From Verrucomicrobiota bacterium (lineage in GTDB: Bacteria > Verrucomicrobiota > Verrucomicrobiia > Limisphaerales > PALSA-1396): a stretch of 64,000 nt of DNA. This document shows positions 23,779-33,380 of the stretch, one piece after another; position 1 is the first letter of the stretch; each line of letters begins with the position of its first letter. Below the pieces are notes generated by a model. It was not told where the DNA came from and searched no databases. It was given only the letters and a program-made list of their open reading frames with translations. The stretch spans positions 23,156 through 87,155 of the forward strand of contig JACQFP010000002.1 of the NCBI GenBank assembly GCA_016200005.1. Direction: 5' to 3'. Made by a program: the position numbers and the translations under genes.

Positions 23779-24788
23779 ATATTGCCGTGAGCGATCCATT
23801 CAACGCGGCGGCGGACGCGGCGCTGCCCACGGTCGCGATAGCGCTTGATCCAGCGCGGGCGAAGAGCGAGTTCAAACGGCGACTCCCCAAGTTGTCCGGC
23901 GATGGCAGGCTGCGGCTGAAGGCCATCCGGGTCACGCGCCACAAGCCGGGCAAGCGCTGCGTCATTGAATACGATGTCGAAGTGGACCGACCCGACCTGC
24001 CGAAGCACGCGCTCACGCTGATCGGCAAAATCCGCGCGGGACGTTCCGGCAACGAAGGGTTTCGCCAGCTCGAAACGATCTGGAACTCGGGTTTCGACGC
24101 CCAAAGCGCGGACGGCGTGTCCGTGCCGGAACCCGTCGGCGTGATTGCGGAATTCAAGATGTGGTGCCAGCGCAAAGTGCCGGGTGAGACAGCGACGCGG
24201 CTTTTGGCGGGACCGGACGGCGTGACGTTGGCCCGGCGCGTGGCGGATGCGATTCACAAGCTGCATCGCGCCAGCCTCCCTGCAGAACGCGCCCACTCCA
24301 TGGCCGATGAGCTGCGCATTTTGCGGGGATGTCTTGAGAAAGTCTCGGCGCAGCGGCCCGAGCTGGCGGCCCGGGTTGCGCGCGTTAGGGCGGCATGTGA
24401 AGAATTGGGCGCGAGTGTGCCGGCGCCGAACCCTTGCGGGATTCATCGCGATTTTTATCCGGCGCAGGTGATCGTGGACGGCGCGCGGCTGTGGCTGATT
24501 GATTTTGATTTGTTCTGCCTCGGTGATCCGGGTCTGGACGTGGGAAATTTTCTGGGTCATGTGACGGAGCAGTCGTTGCGGGAGCGCGGCCGGGCCGATG
24601 CGTTGGCAAACGTGGAAAATGCGTTGGAGGAACGGTTCGTGGAGTTGTCCGGCGAAACCGTCCGTGCAGCGGTCCAAGCGTACAAGACGCTGACATTGGC
24701 ACGACACATCTATTTGAGCACGCAGTTCCCGGAGCGGCGACATCTCACTGAAGATCTCGTTAAACTATGCGAAGAGCGTTTGGGGTAG
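23775..24788 (+). CDS. APH/choline-kinase-like phosphotransferase
   Basis: 337 residues from GTG 23775, overlapping the previous stop (GTGA); the ATG at 23742 would overlap the glycosyltransferase by 37 bp. Brenner's motif is CGIHRDFYPAQVIV (about residue 223, HxDxxxxN with Gln at the last position) and the metal-binding Asp is in LIDFDLFCLGDPGLDVGNF. Such enzymes phosphorylate small alcohols, sugars or aminoglycosides with ATP. As the last gene of a glycan operon, a sugar or lipid-head-group kinase is more likely than antibiotic resistance (inference). Confidence 0.78.
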   Translation: MNIAVSDPFNAAADAALPTVAIALDPARAKSEFKRRLPKLSGDGRLRLKAIRVTRHKPGKRCVIEYDVEVDRPDLPKHALTLIGKIRAGRSGNEGFRQLETIWNSGFDAQSADGVSVPEPVGVIAEFKMWCQRKVPGETATRLLAGPDGVTLARRVADAIHKLHRASLPAERAHSMADELRILRGCLEKVSAQRPELAARVARVRAACEELGASVPAPNPCGIHRDFYPAQVIVDGARLWLIDFDLFCLGDPGLDVGNFLGHVTEQSLRERGRADALANVENALEERFVELSGETVRAAVQAYKTLTLARHIYLSTQFPERRHLTEDLVKLCEERLG

Positions 24789-24801
24789 TGACTCCGTCGA
24801 G

Positions 24802-26817
24802 TTACTGCAGGTGAATCCGGTAAAAGCGGGTGGCGTTGGTGGCCGTGTTGTCCTGCTTGTTCGTCACGCTGCCGTCGCCAATGATGCCGGGCAGAATGGC
24901 GGTCCAAGTCGGATCACTCAACGTTTGTTTGAATTCAAGGACATGGTTGCCACCGCTCACCGTGGCGAACGAAATTGTGGCGGTGTTGCCCGACTTAGTG
25001 ATTGATGTGATGACGGGTGCCGCGGCGGCACAGTTCGTGTTCAACGTGCCGCTGTTCGAGATGGTGCCGACAATGGTGCCGCAACCGGTCACGCTGGCGT
25101 TGGAGGCGATGACGAGTCCGTCCGCAAAACTGTAAGTCCCGCCCTGAAGTTGAAGCGTGGCCGGGTTGACGCCGTCGCCGACGACAAATGGCGATCCGTT
25201 GGCCGCCATCAGGCTGCGCAGCGTGAGGGTGCCGCGCGGGAAACTGAATTGTCCGTTGCTGTTGGTCAGCAACAGCGCATCCGCAGTGACGCTGCCCTGA
25301 TCCACTGTGAAAGTTCCACTGGCGACGTTGATGATGCCGTTGCTGAACGGGTTGGCCACGGTCACGGCGCCGCCGAACACACTGACCTGGCCCGTCGAAA
25401 CCAGGCTTGTTCCCACCACCAGATTGGAGGAGAGGATCGTGTCGCCGCCGGTGATGGTGACGGCACCTTGCGGCGCATTGGTTCCGTCCTCGGACATGCC
25501 GACAAAGAGGCTCCGCGCGCGCACCGTGCCGCCGGACACGGTCAGGTCACCGATGCCCTCGCGGCCCACCCAGATGTTATCATTCGTCAGCGAAAGTAAT
25601 CCGCCGGTCACCACAACGTGCCCGATGGCATTGGTGAAACGACCAATGGAAAGGTCATCAATGCAATACACCGACGCGTTTGGTTGGACAGTTAATGTGC
25701 CGGTGGCGTCGGTGTGACGGCCCACGGAAGCGTTCGTGAAATAGGCCATGGCGTTGGTGATCGTAAACGTGCCGATGCCATATCGGCCTATGGCGACGAG
25801 GTCGTTGGTGGCAATCAATTGCCCGCCGGTCATGAGCACGTCGCCAATGGCTGGTGCATTGTCAGCGATATCAAATCCGCCTCGCAACCAGACGAGGCCG
25901 CCGCTGATGTTGAATTTCGCGGTGCCGTAGTTGCCAATGCGGGTGACGTCGGTCAAGGCGCCTGGAGTCACGGTGAGTTGGCCGCCGGAAATGTTCACGA
26001 CACCAAACCCGCCAAAATTGTCGCCGATTGACAAAAAGGAAAACGCCGACGTCCCGCCGGATTGATTCAGGATGCCGCTGCCAAAATTGCCAACTTTGGT
26101 GAGGTCGTTGGTGGCAATGAACTGGCCGGATACGATTGAGACGGTGCCAGTTGAGTTAACGGCGTCGCCAAGGGTTGTGAGGAATGGCGAGAGGACAGTG
26201 CCGGCGTTGAGCGTGTAGATGCCCTGCGCACTGCCGACGGCAGCAACACTTAGACCGAAGGTGTTCACGGTGCCGCCGTTTTGGGTGAAGGTGCCGATAG
26301 CGCCACTGGCGCGGCCAACACGGATGTTAATGAAATTTGGTGTGGTGTCGATTAACCCGCTCTCCATTTGCACACTGCCGCCCAGCACATCGAAGGTATC
26401 CCCAACGGACAATGTTGAATTGGTGACGAGTAAGAGGCCGTTGCGGTCCACGAGCAGAGGTTTCGAAGTGGAGAGCGGCGTGCCTGAAGGTACGCCGGTG
26501 ACGAGCAGGATATTGGTGGAGCCGGCTGGCGCAGAAACCAGGAGACTGCGCACCGACAGATTGGCTGCAGGGGTCGCCGAATCCACGGTGACGGTCTTGA
26601 TGCCTCCGGCGGCGGCGTTCGTGATCAGGATGAAATCGAAACTGGTGCTCGGTGGTTGAGCGGCGGACCAGTTGGTCGCCGCGCTCCAGAGACCGCTGAT
26701 CGAGTTGGTCCAGGAGTTTGTCCCCGCGGCAAAACCGTCCAAACTCGAAACGAGAAGGAGGGCATGAAGGACGCCGGTAAGTTTCAAAAGATTAAAACGA
26801 TACTTTCTCATAAGCAT
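24802..26817 (-). CDS. Secreted beta-helix-like repeat protein with RFYR C-terminal module
   Basis: 671 residues from ATG 26817 (or 26811); a signal peptide of the form LHALLLVSSLDGFAAG follows. The body is about 20-residue units rich in Gly, Thr and Asn (for example GTFTQNGGTVNTFGLSVAAV), typical of right-handed beta-helix or autotransporter-passenger folds. An SWTNSISGLWSAATNW opening is common in Verrucomicrobia autotransporter-like proteins. No C-terminal barrel is present. Instead the last 75 residues hold a fibronectin-like segment ending ATRFYRIHLQ. A strong sigma-54-type promoter lies about 100 bp upstream. Function unknown; probably a surface or matrix protein. Confidence 0.75.
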   Translation of the reverse strand: MLMRKYRFNLLKLTGVLHALLLVSSLDGFAAGTNSWTNSISGLWSAATNWSAAQPPSTSFDFILITNAAAGGIKTVTVDSATPAANLSVRSLLVSAPAGSTNILLVTGVPSGTPLSTSKPLLVDRNGLLLVTNSTLSVGDTFDVLGGSVQMESGLIDTTPNFINIRVGRASGAIGTFTQNGGTVNTFGLSVAAVGSAQGIYTLNAGTVLSPFLTTLGDAVNSTGTVSIVSGQFIATNDLTKVGNFGSGILNQSGGTSAFSFLSIGDNFGGFGVVNISGGQLTVTPGALTDVTRIGNYGTAKFNISGGLVWLRGGFDIADNAPAIGDVLMTGGQLIATNDLVAIGRYGIGTFTITNAMAYFTNASVGRHTDATGTLTVQPNASVYCIDDLSIGRFTNAIGHVVVTGGLLSLTNDNIWVGREGIGDLTVSGGTVRARSLFVGMSEDGTNAPQGAVTITGGDTILSSNLVVGTSLVSTGQVSVFGGAVTVANPFSNGIINVASGTFTVDQGSVTADALLLTNSNGQFSFPRGTLTLRSLMAANGSPFVVGDGVNPATLQLQGGTYSFADGLVIASNASVTGCGTIVGTISNSGTLNTNCAAAAPVITSITKSGNTATISFATVSGGNHVLEFKQTLSDPTWTAILPGIIGDGSVTNKQDNTATNATRFYRIHLQ

Positions 26818-26923
26818 TGCTAGATTGACATCGCGATTTAAACATACAGCCCAAGCTCCCACGCGGGACAGCCACGGTCGAAACCCGGCGCAAGGTGCAT
26901 ATTTTTCATTTCGGAAACCTTTT

Positions 26924-26940
26924 AGCAACCGCCTTGCCAA
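26924..26940 (-). promoter_or_regulatory. Sigma-54-type promoter of the beta-helix protein gene
   Basis: The minus strand reads TTGGCAAGGCGGTTGCTAAA: -24 TGGCAAG and -12 TTGCT, with GG-N10-GC spacing and the TGCTAAA continuation. The predicted start is about 95 nt before ATG 26817. Activator-like palindromes lie about 120 bp upstream at 27058, shared with the divergent promoter at 27224. Confidence 0.75.
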
Positions 26941-27057
26941 AACGTGGCCACGATACTTCCTGAACGAGCGCGCATTGCCCCCCTTGAGTTTGCAAGGGTG
27001 GAGCGTGAACCAGTTCGTCCCACTGCTTGTGCGCGGATTGATAGCTCAGAGTATTTT

Positions 27058-27096
27058 GTTCCACTTGCGGAATCCGATTGTTCCGGAATCGGTCCG
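27058..27096. promoter_or_regulatory. Paired degenerate palindromic activator sites
   Basis: TGTTCCACTTGCGGAATC (27058-27075) and TGTTCCGGAATCGG (from 27079) are two copies 21 bp apart. The first matches TGTTCCG-N4-CGGAACA at 11 of 14 arm positions. They lie between two divergent sigma-54-type promoters (26924 and 27224), which suggests one enhancer serving both genes. The rest of the gap 26818-27363 holds no gene I can support. Confidence 0.55.
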
Positions 27097-27223
27097 GCAC
27101 TGATCGGAATAAGGTATCATGGAGGGTGGCTAAAGGAGTCCGGCCAATTTGATTATCAAGCAAGCAGGCTTTAGCGTGTGGCGCGAGTTGGCAAGTGGCG
27201 GCGACGCGTTGCAAGAAGTTCGT

Positions 27224-27240
27224 TGGCACGTCGGCTGCGT
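27224..27240 (+). promoter_or_regulatory. Sigma-54-type promoter of the pseudopilin gene
   Basis: TTGGCACGTCGGCTGCGT has -24 TGGCACG and -12 CTGCG with exact GG-N10-GC spacing. The TGCTAAA continuation seen in the other four is absent. The predicted start is near 27250, so the in-frame ATG at 27256 would leave almost no leader. ATG 27352 or 27364 is more likely. Confidence 0.6.
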
Positions 27241-27363
27241 GATGGTTGACTGGTTATGATGACCGGTTCATTTCAACAGCGCGCATGCACCAGTACACGA
27301 AGTGTGCGGAATGGAACTTTTTCTGGTGATGGCACCGGAAGATTCTCAATGTATGGTTTCAAC

Positions 27364-28200
27364 ATGAGTTCCGTGAGTAGAAAGGCCGGGAGCAATTCAA
27401 CTGCTACAAGTTCGCCGGCCTCATGCTGCCGCCGCTCTCATTCTGCGCCGGCGTTTACGCTGGTTGAGCTTCTGGTGGTCATTGCCATCATCTCCATCCT
27501 CGCCGCCTTGCTTTTGCCAGCGCTTTCACTCGCCAAGGAAAAGGCGCGCAGCATTTCGTGCGTCAATAACCTCAAGCAGATCGGCACCGGATTGGTGATG
27601 TATTCGGACGACAACAACGATCTGCTGGTGCCGGCGGAATACGACGTGCGGAATGGCGCCAAGTTCCAGGAAGGCTGGCCGACCTTGCTCTTCAACGGCA
27701 AATATCTGCCGGCGGAAAAATCCGGCACGTTTTACAAGGTGGCAGGCGGGGCCATGGTCTTTCGCTGTCCGTCCGCGCTCCCCAAGGTCTATCGCTTCGG
27801 TCCCAGCAGTCGCGATGACCCCGAAGGCGCCATGGCCTGGCCCTATCCCTCGGAGAGCACCGGCAAGCGATTTCATATCGATTGCTGGTATGGGATGAAT
27901 GGCTCGACCGGCAACCCGCAGAAGTGGCCGTTTGTGCGTATCCCGATGGATCGTTCGCGAACCGCCACACCCAACAAATTCAGCAGTGCGGCGCGTTTCC
28001 CGCGCATGCCAACCGTATTCGACGGCTTCTGGATTCACAACGGCAAGGACGAGCGGGTCAACGCGCGTCACAATAAGAACACCCGTTCGAATATTGCGTT
28101 TTTCGACACGAGCGTAAAATCCTACGACACGTTCCGCATTCCCAGTGTTCGCGACAAGCAAGCTGCGGAGATTCAGTGGCGTTTTCCAGAATCGAACTGA
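27364..28200 (+). CDS. Type II secretion-like pseudopilin (DUF1559 type)
   Basis: 278 residues from ATG 27364; in-frame ATGs at 27256 and 27352 exist. A prepilin-type cleavage/methylation motif, [19 protein letters not shown], has the glycine before the Phe replaced by Ala and the Glu at +5 conserved. After the helix come [19 protein letters not shown] and a C-terminal [14 protein letters not shown], features of the large Planctomycetes/Verrucomicrobia pseudopilin family. It is processed by a prepilin peptidase not seen here and probably part of an envelope fibre or secretion apparatus. Under a sigma-54-type promoter. Confidence 0.85.
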   Translation: MSSVSRKAGSNSTATSSPASCCRRSHSAPAFTLVELLVVIAIISILAALLLPALSLAKEKARSISCVNNLKQIGTGLVMYSDDNNDLLVPAEYDVRNGAKFQEGWPTLLFNGKYLPAEKSGTFYKVAGGAMVFRCPSALPKVYRFGPSSRDDPEGAMAWPYPSESTGKRFHIDCWYGMNGSTGNPQKWPFVRIPMDRSRTATPNKFSSAARFPRMPTVFDGFWIHNGKDERVNARHNKNTRSNIAFFDTSVKSYDTFRIPSVRDKQAAEIQWRFPESN

Positions 28201-28252
28201 GATGGCAGTAAAATTCCAAACGACGTAAATAACTTGTCACCCAATCACTCCG

Positions 28253-28903
28253 ATGACTCCCAAAGGTAAACAAATCGCAGTCGGCGCGCTTTCGATCCTG
28301 GCCATCCTTGGCTCGGCGGCTTGGATTTACTTTGGGCAGTTCAAGTCGGCCAAACACAACGTCGCGCTGCACCAGCGGGTGGGCGAAGTCATGGCCGAGC
28401 AAACGGCGAAATTGGTGGCGCACAAAGCCCGTGTGGTGCTCATCACGATTCCGACCGGTGGCGAACCGGAATTAAAGACGCAGTTGGACTCCTTCCGCCG
28501 AGCGCTCAAGAAACTGGGCGATTATGAACTCAAGGAGTACGAACTCGATACGAAGGACCAGCCGAAATACGGAGTCGGCACGGGCCTTTCGGGCCGGCGT
28601 TATGTTCGCATGGTGAAGAAAAATGAGAAGGCGGACGTGTTTGTGTCGTTCGTCGGTGCGCCGGGCTTGAAGGACGAGGAACTCGCGGAACTGGGCAAGC
28701 CGCCGAAGTTCGTCGCCGAGACGCGGACGCCGGACCACCTGCCAAAACTCTTCGACAAACAAGTCATCAGCGTGGCCGTGGTGTCGCGCTTCGTTTTCCC
28801 CGCGCCCGGCCCGCAAGAGCCAAAGACCGCGCAAGAGTGGTTTGACAAGCGTTATCAGATCATTGCGGCGGACTCCATCAGCACCATTCCGAAACCGGAG
28901 TAG
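28253..28903 (+). CDS. Hypothetical membrane-anchored protein
   Basis: 216 residues. The N-terminal helix (ALSILAILGSAAWIYFGQF, residues about 10-28) is probably an uncleaved anchor. The soluble part has VVLITIPTGGEPELKTQL, a stretch with alternating strands and helices that resembles a periplasmic-binding-like fold, but no family is recognised. It follows the pseudopilin by 52 bp and may be co-transcribed. Confidence 0.55.
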   Translation: MTPKGKQIAVGALSILAILGSAAWIYFGQFKSAKHNVALHQRVGEVMAEQTAKLVAHKARVVLITIPTGGEPELKTQLDSFRRALKKLGDYELKEYELDTKDQPKYGVGTGLSGRRYVRMVKKNEKADVFVSFVGAPGLKDEELAELGKPPKFVAETRTPDHLPKLFDKQVISVAVVSRFVFPAPGPQEPKTAQEWFDKRYQIIAADSISTIPKPE

Positions 28904-28978
28904 GGCAGGGATGGTGATGCAGTAACGGGAGGGCCTGCCGGGTTTTCACACTTGCCCGCTTCTTGATTGCAGGGCAGG

Positions 28979-30859
28979 ATGCTTCAACCCATGAGAGCTA
29001 CTGCTCGTTGCTGGTTGATCTTTCTGTGTCTCGTGACCTGTCTCGCTGCCGCCCAGTCCGACGGTGGGAAGTTTGAATCGGTCGGCATTCCAGTGCGCAA
29101 AGGCGGGTTGATGGGTTGCATCGTCGGACCGGACGGCAAAGGCGGCGAGGTGCTCTACTTCAATTTCAATCAACTCAGCGGCCTGCTGTTTCTCGTTCAG
29201 GTGAATCCGGATACCGGCGAGGCGCGGCAGTTCAACGCGCCCCAAGGTCCGGGCGCGTGGGCGTTGATCAAAGGGCCAGACGACAAAATCTATCTCGGCA
29301 CTTGGGACGGCGCGCTGATGTTGCGTTTCGATCCGAAACAACCGGAGAAAGGTCTCGTGGTCGTTGGCAAGCCGTCGCCTACCGAGGATTACCTGTGGCA
29401 GTACGATATCGGCAAGGATGGCAAGCTCTACGCCTGCACGTATCCGCAGGCGAAACTGGTGAGCTTCGATCCGAGGACGGACGTGATGGAAGATCTCGGA
29501 CGAATGCACCCAACCGAAATGTATGCGCGCAGTCTCGCAGTGGGAGCGAGCGGCAAGGTCTATGTCGCCATCGGCACGGAGAAGGGCGACCTCGTGATGT
29601 TCGACCCTGCGACGCGCAAACATCAGAGCATTCTGCCGGACAACCTCCGCGCTGCGAAAGGTGCCACCGGAGTCTCCGTCTGGCGCGGCGCGGATGGTCA
29701 AGCTTACGCGCAAATCGACAGCAAGCAGGCACGCCTCGACGACGAACAAGTCGTGGTCGTCACAAATGCTCCAGGCAAGGCGCCAATGAAACTTCGCGAC
29801 GGCCGCGAAGTCGTTGAGTTTGGCCGCGGCACGTTTTCGCTTAAAGATCCGCCTAGCGGCAAAGTAACCGAGCGCACTTTCAAGTATGCCGGCAACGGCG
29901 ATCTCATTTTCGTGCTCGGCGTCGGGCCGTCCAACTGCGTGTACGGCAGCACGGCGATGCCATTGGAAGTTTTCCGCTATGATCCGGGTGCGAACCGCAG
30001 CGATGCGCTCGGCGCCATGCCGGGCGGCGAGGTTTACTCCATGCTGGAAGACCGGCACAAACTCTACCTCTGCTACTACGGCGGCTCGGTGATGAATCTC
30101 TTTGATCCCGCCAAGCCATTCTGGAAGTTTGGGTCGGGCGCAGATTGCAACCCGATTTCCTTCGGCGGCGTGGGCGACGGCCACCTGCGTCCGCGAGCAA
30201 TGATTCGCGGGCCGGACGACCTGATCTACGTTGGCAGCGAGCCGCCTTATGGCCAACTGGGCGGCGCTTTGGGTGTCTGGGATCCCCGGCAAAACAAGAC
30301 CGTCGAGAACTACCGGCACATCGTCACCAACCAAAGCATCGTGTCGCTCGCTTGGGAGACGAAGAGCGGCCTGATCTTTGGTGGGAGTGCGATTGTGGGC
30401 GGTGGCGGCGCGCGCCCCAGTGAAAAGGAGGCAAAGTTTTTCGCATTTGATCCGAAACAGAAGCGCAAGGTTTTCGAAACGGCGCTGGTGCCGGGCGCAA
30501 CGAAATATCCAGCCACGTTCGCGACGCATGGCAAAGTCTTCGCGACCGTCGGCGACAAACTCTTCGAGTTTGACCCACAGGCGATGAAAGTTGTGAGAAC
30601 GATCACACTGCCGGGCGGGCAACTGGATATTTCGCTGGGGCAACATCGGAACGGGAAGTTGATTGGACTGACGACGAAGGGGGTTTACGTTCTTGATCCT
30701 GACCGGGGCAAACTTGTTCACACAGGTGATGCTCCCGTCAAAGTGAATTGTGGATTTGCGCTGGTGGATGACGCCGTCTATTTTGGGTCGAAAGCCGAAC
30801 TATGGCGTTATTTGCTGCCGGCGTCGGTCGTCACCAAATCAGAAAACAAATCTCAATGA
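28979..30859 (+). CDS. Secreted beta-propeller protein
   Basis: 626 residues from ATG 28979 ([11 protein letters not shown]); ATG 28991 is also possible. The signal peptide is [17 protein letters not shown]. The body is a series of 45-60-residue blade-like repeats with FDP motifs (VMLFDP-like: [67 protein letters not shown]). This suggests a two-propeller or large single propeller related to SMP-30/PQQ or NHL-type proteins. Catalytic residues cannot be assigned. It lies 14 bp upstream of the nitrilase-family gene, which suggests co-transcription. Confidence 0.7.
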   Translation: MLQPMRATARCWLIFLCLVTCLAAAQSDGGKFESVGIPVRKGGLMGCIVGPDGKGGEVLYFNFNQLSGLLFLVQVNPDTGEARQFNAPQGPGAWALIKGPDDKIYLGTWDGALMLRFDPKQPEKGLVVVGKPSPTEDYLWQYDIGKDGKLYACTYPQAKLVSFDPRTDVMEDLGRMHPTEMYARSLAVGASGKVYVAIGTEKGDLVMFDPATRKHQSILPDNLRAAKGATGVSVWRGADGQAYAQIDSKQARLDDEQVVVVTNAPGKAPMKLRDGREVVEFGRGTFSLKDPPSGKVTERTFKYAGNGDLIFVLGVGPSNCVYGSTAMPLEVFRYDPGANRSDALGAMPGGEVYSMLEDRHKLYLCYYGGSVMNLFDPAKPFWKFGSGADCNPISFGGVGDGHLRPRAMIRGPDDLIYVGSEPPYGQLGGALGVWDPRQNKTVENYRHIVTNQSIVSLAWETKSGLIFGGSAIVGGGGARPSEKEAKFFAFDPKQKRKVFETALVPGATKYPATFATHGKVFATVGDKLFEFDPQAMKVVRTITLPGGQLDISLGQHRNGKLIGLTTKGVYVLDPDRGKLVHTGDAPVKVNCGFALVDDAVYFGSKAELWRYLLPASVVTKSENKSQ

Positions 30860-30872
30860 TAGGAATCGAGTT

Positions 30873-32429
30873 ATGAAAGCGAGATGCGATGGCGCAATTG
30901 AGTTTGGGGAGCGCGCCCGCCTCGGGCGCTGCCGAAGACGCCCGCGTCGTCCGCTTCCTCAGTCGTTTGGTCACATCATTTCGATTACGCTGCGCGGAGA
31001 GGGTTCGGCGCGAGGGCGCGCCGAACGACAGCCGGGGCGGCTGCGCTCCCCAATTCTTTCAACGTCGGCGCTCCGGTCAATTATTTGCGTTCTCGTCGCG
31101 GTTTCTCTGGTTGTTGCCCACTCGTTATTGGCGGCAAGCAACAATGAGTCAAACCTTGGTGCCGACGGCTGGAGCGGAGTGGCGCAGCGCGACGAAATCC
31201 GCCCCACCTTCGAGTTCAAGAAACACGGCGGACCAAATCACGACGGCAGTCTCATCATTCGCGCCGATGACCGCGAAGGTTTGGACGGCCATTGGACCAA
31301 GGCTTTTCCTGTCAAGGGCGGCCAATACTACGGCTTCCGCGCAGTGCGGCGGGTCGAAAATGTGGTGTCACCACGCCGCAGCGTGCTGGCGCGAATTCTA
31401 TGGCGCGATGAAAAGGGCCGCCCCGTGTATCACGATGAACCCGGCGCCAAGAGCTACGCGCCCGGCGTGGCCCCAGTCGCCGAACCGGAATATCCGCCGG
31501 ATCGAGCAACAGACGCGAAGGGCTGGACGGAAGTCGCCGACGTTTATCAGGCGCCGTCGAAAGCGACCCAGGCAATTGTCGAATTGTATTTCCGCTGGGC
31601 GCCGCGCGCGCAAGTGGAGTGGAGCGAAGTTGCGTTGACCGAAACCACCGCGCCGCCGTCGCGCAAAGTCCGTCTCGCCACCATTCATTACGTGCCCAAA
31701 GGCGGGAAGACAGCCATGGACAGTTGCCGGCAGTTCGCGCAGTTCATTGAAGAAGCGGCGCGACAAAAGGCCGACCTCGTTGTGCTGCCCGAAACACTTA
31801 CGCAAACCGGCAATGGACTTTCCTACGTCGAAGCTGCGGAGCCGATTCCCGGTCCATCGACCGAATACTTTGGTGAGCTGGCGCGCAAGCACGGCGTTTA
31901 TCTCGTGGCGGGTTTGGTCGAGCGCGAGAAGCATCTCGTCTATAACACCGGCGTGCTCATCGGACCGGACGGCAAACTTATCGGCAAGTACCGTAAGGTC
32001 ACGCTGCCGCGCACGGAGATCGAGGCGGGCGTCACGCCCGGCCACGAGTATCCGGTGTTTGACACGCGCTTCGGCAAGGTCGGCATCATGATCTGCTACG
32101 ACGGTTTCTTCCCCGAACCCGCGCGGCAGTTGAGCATTCGCGGTGCGGAGGTGATTGCGTTTCCGGTCGCCGGCTGCAACCCGATGCTCGCCGCGGCGCG
32201 CGCGTGCGAGAACCACGTGTTCCTCGTCAGCAGCACCTACACCGATCTCAAGAGCAACTGGATGATCTCCGCGATTTATGACCGCGAAGGTCAGGTCCTC
32301 GCTCAAGCCAAGCAATGGGGCGAAGTGGTGGTGGCAGAAGTCGATTTGGGCAAGCGGCTTTATTGGTCGAGCCTGGGCGATTTCAAAGGCGAGAACCCGC
32401 GCCACCGACCGGTCTGGCCGGGGGAATGA
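30873..32429 (+). CDS. Secreted carbon-nitrogen hydrolase (nitrilase superfamily)
   Basis: 518 residues from ATG 30873, preceded by AGGA at good spacing. Residues about 12-60 are encoded by a 146-bp repeat and lie ahead of a late hydrophobic segment ([20 protein letters not shown]), an unusual signal region. A jellyroll-like domain (about 95-260) follows. The nitrilase domain has the catalytic triad Glu in [12 protein letters not shown], Lys in GKYRKVTLP and Cys in [13 protein letters not shown]. Members hydrolyse amides, carbamoyl groups or nitriles. The N-terminal domain suggests it acts on extracellular carbohydrate-linked substrate (inference). Confidence 0.85.
   Translation: MKARCDGAIEFGERARLGRCRRRPRRPLPQSFGHIISITLRGEGSARGRAERQPGRLRSPILSTSALRSIICVLVAVSLVVAHSLLAASNNESNLGADGWSGVAQRDEIRPTFEFKKHGGPNHDGSLIIRADDREGLDGHWTKAFPVKGGQYYGFRAVRRVENVVSPRRSVLARILWRDEKGRPVYHDEPGAKSYAPGVAPVAEPEYPPDRATDAKGWTEVADVYQAPSKATQAIVELYFRWAPRAQVEWSEVALTETTAPPSRKVRLATIHYVPKGGKTAMDSCRQFAQFIEEAARQKADLVVLPETLTQTGNGLSYVEAAEPIPGPSTEYFGELARKHGVYLVAGLVEREKHLVYNTGVLIGPDGKLIGKYRKVTLPRTEIEAGVTPGHEYPVFDTRFGKVGIMICYDGFFPEPARQLSIRGAEVIAFPVAGCNPMLAAARACENHVFLVSSTYTDLKSNWMISAIYDREGQVLAQAKQWGEVVVAEVDLGKRLYWSSLGDFKGENPRHRPVWPGE
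30906..31051 (+). repeat. 146-bp repeat A copy 1, at the 5' end of the nitrilase gene
   Basis: It begins GGGGAGCGCGCCCGCCTCGG and ends GGCGGCTGCGCTCCCC, with complementary termini. An inverted second copy of exactly 146 bp is at 33399-33544. The outer thirds are nearly identical while the centres differ. It is translated as part of the N-terminal extension. Confidence 0.8.
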
Positions 32430-32572
32430 AAGTTCCGAAGGCCGAAATCCGAGGACCGAAAGAATACCAAATGCCAAAATCCGAAACACGCCATTTACGC
32501 CCGTCACATTCGGGCTTCGGGCTTCGGTTTTCTTTCGGATTTCGGCCATCGGATTTCGGACTTGTCTTCGGC
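32430..32572. repeat. Inverted repeat of TTCGGATTTCGG type
   Basis: The left half is built from CCGAAATCCGAGGACCGAAA and similar words, and the right half from GGGCTTCGG and CGGATTTCGG. The two halves are complementary in character but less perfect than at 2698. It fills the gap between the nitrilase and amidohydrolase genes. Confidence 0.65.
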
Positions 32573-32582
32573 GATTGATCGC

Positions 32583-33380
32583 ATGGAAAGCCGGTTCGAT
32601 ATTTGGGACCTCCATTGCCACCTGTCTGGCGTGCCGGGCGACACACCTGAAGCGCGCCTTGGCAAACTGCTCGAATACGCCGACCGCATGGGTATCGCGC
32701 GACTTTGCGTCTTCATGGGCATGGAGTGGAGTTACGATCCGTCGCTGGAAAAAATGCGACAGGAGAACGACGAGGTACTGCGGGCGTTGCGCAACTTTCG
32801 CGACCGCGCGTTCGGCTTCGTCTATCTCAACCCGAAACACACGCAAGCCAGCCTCGATGAACTCAACCGCTGCGTGCGTGACGGCCCGATGGTCGGCGTG
32901 AAACTCTGGGTCGCGGAGCATTGCAACGCACCGGAACTCGACCCGCTCATCAACCGCGCGGCGGAACTGAAGGCCATCGTGTTTCAACACACCTGGATTA
33001 AGATCACCGGCAACCTGCCCGGTGAATCCACGCCGATGGAACTGGCGGAACTCGCCGCTCGACATCCACAAGCGACACTCATCTGCGGTCACTCCGGCGG
33101 TGATTGGGAAATCGGATTGCGTGCGATTCGGCCGCACAAGAACGTGTATGCGGACCTGGGCGGAGGAGATCCGACGGCAGGTTTCACCGAGATGGCCGTA
33201 CGCGAGCTTGGCGCCGGGCGCGTTCTCTACGGCAGCGACGTTGGGGGGCGCAGCTTCGCCTCGCAACTGGCGAAGGTGTTCGGCGCTGACATTCCTGAAT
33301 CGGCCAAGCGACTCATCCTCGGCGAGAACTTGAAACGGTTACTCCGCCCAATCCTGCGGGAGAAAGGGGTGAAAGCGTGA
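32583..33380 (+). CDS. Amidohydrolase-family TIM-barrel protein
   Basis: 265 residues from ATG 32583; the TTG at 32562 lies in the repeat. WDLHCHLSG carries the first metal-binding His pair (HxH). LICGHSGGDWEIGLRAIRPHKNVYADLGG carries the later His, and VLYGSDVGG the Asp near the C-terminus. This is the amidohydrolase_2 (ACMSD-like) subgroup, which includes decarboxylases and lactonases. It overlaps the next gene (GTGA), a related fold, so the two may form a pair. Substrate unknown. Confidence 0.82.
   Translation: MESRFDIWDLHCHLSGVPGDTPEARLGKLLEYADRMGIARLCVFMGMEWSYDPSLEKMRQENDEVLRALRNFRDRAFGFVYLNPKHTQASLDELNRCVRDGPMVGVKLWVAEHCNAPELDPLINRAAELKAIVFQHTWIKITGNLPGESTPMELAELAARHPQATLICGHSGGDWEIGLRAIRPHKNVYADLGGGDPTAGFTEMAVRELGAGRVLYGSDVGGRSFASQLAKVFGADIPESAKRLILGENLKRLLRPILREKGVKA

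Noticed and set aside
24786..24806. Small hairpin between the convergent APH-type kinase and beta-helix genes
   Set aside because: The stem is 8 bp with one wobble and no T-run follows on either strand, so a terminator call is not supported.
28946..30721. 591-codon open frame on the minus strand opposite the propeller gene
   Set aside because: It is antisense to a gene with signal peptide and blade repeats. Its translation is low-complexity and lacks domains. High GC codon bias opens such frames.
31398..33266. 622-codon minus-strand open frame across the nitrilase and amidohydrolase genes
   Set aside because: The opposite strand carries catalytic motifs in correct order. The antisense translation has none and crosses two genes and an intergenic repeat.
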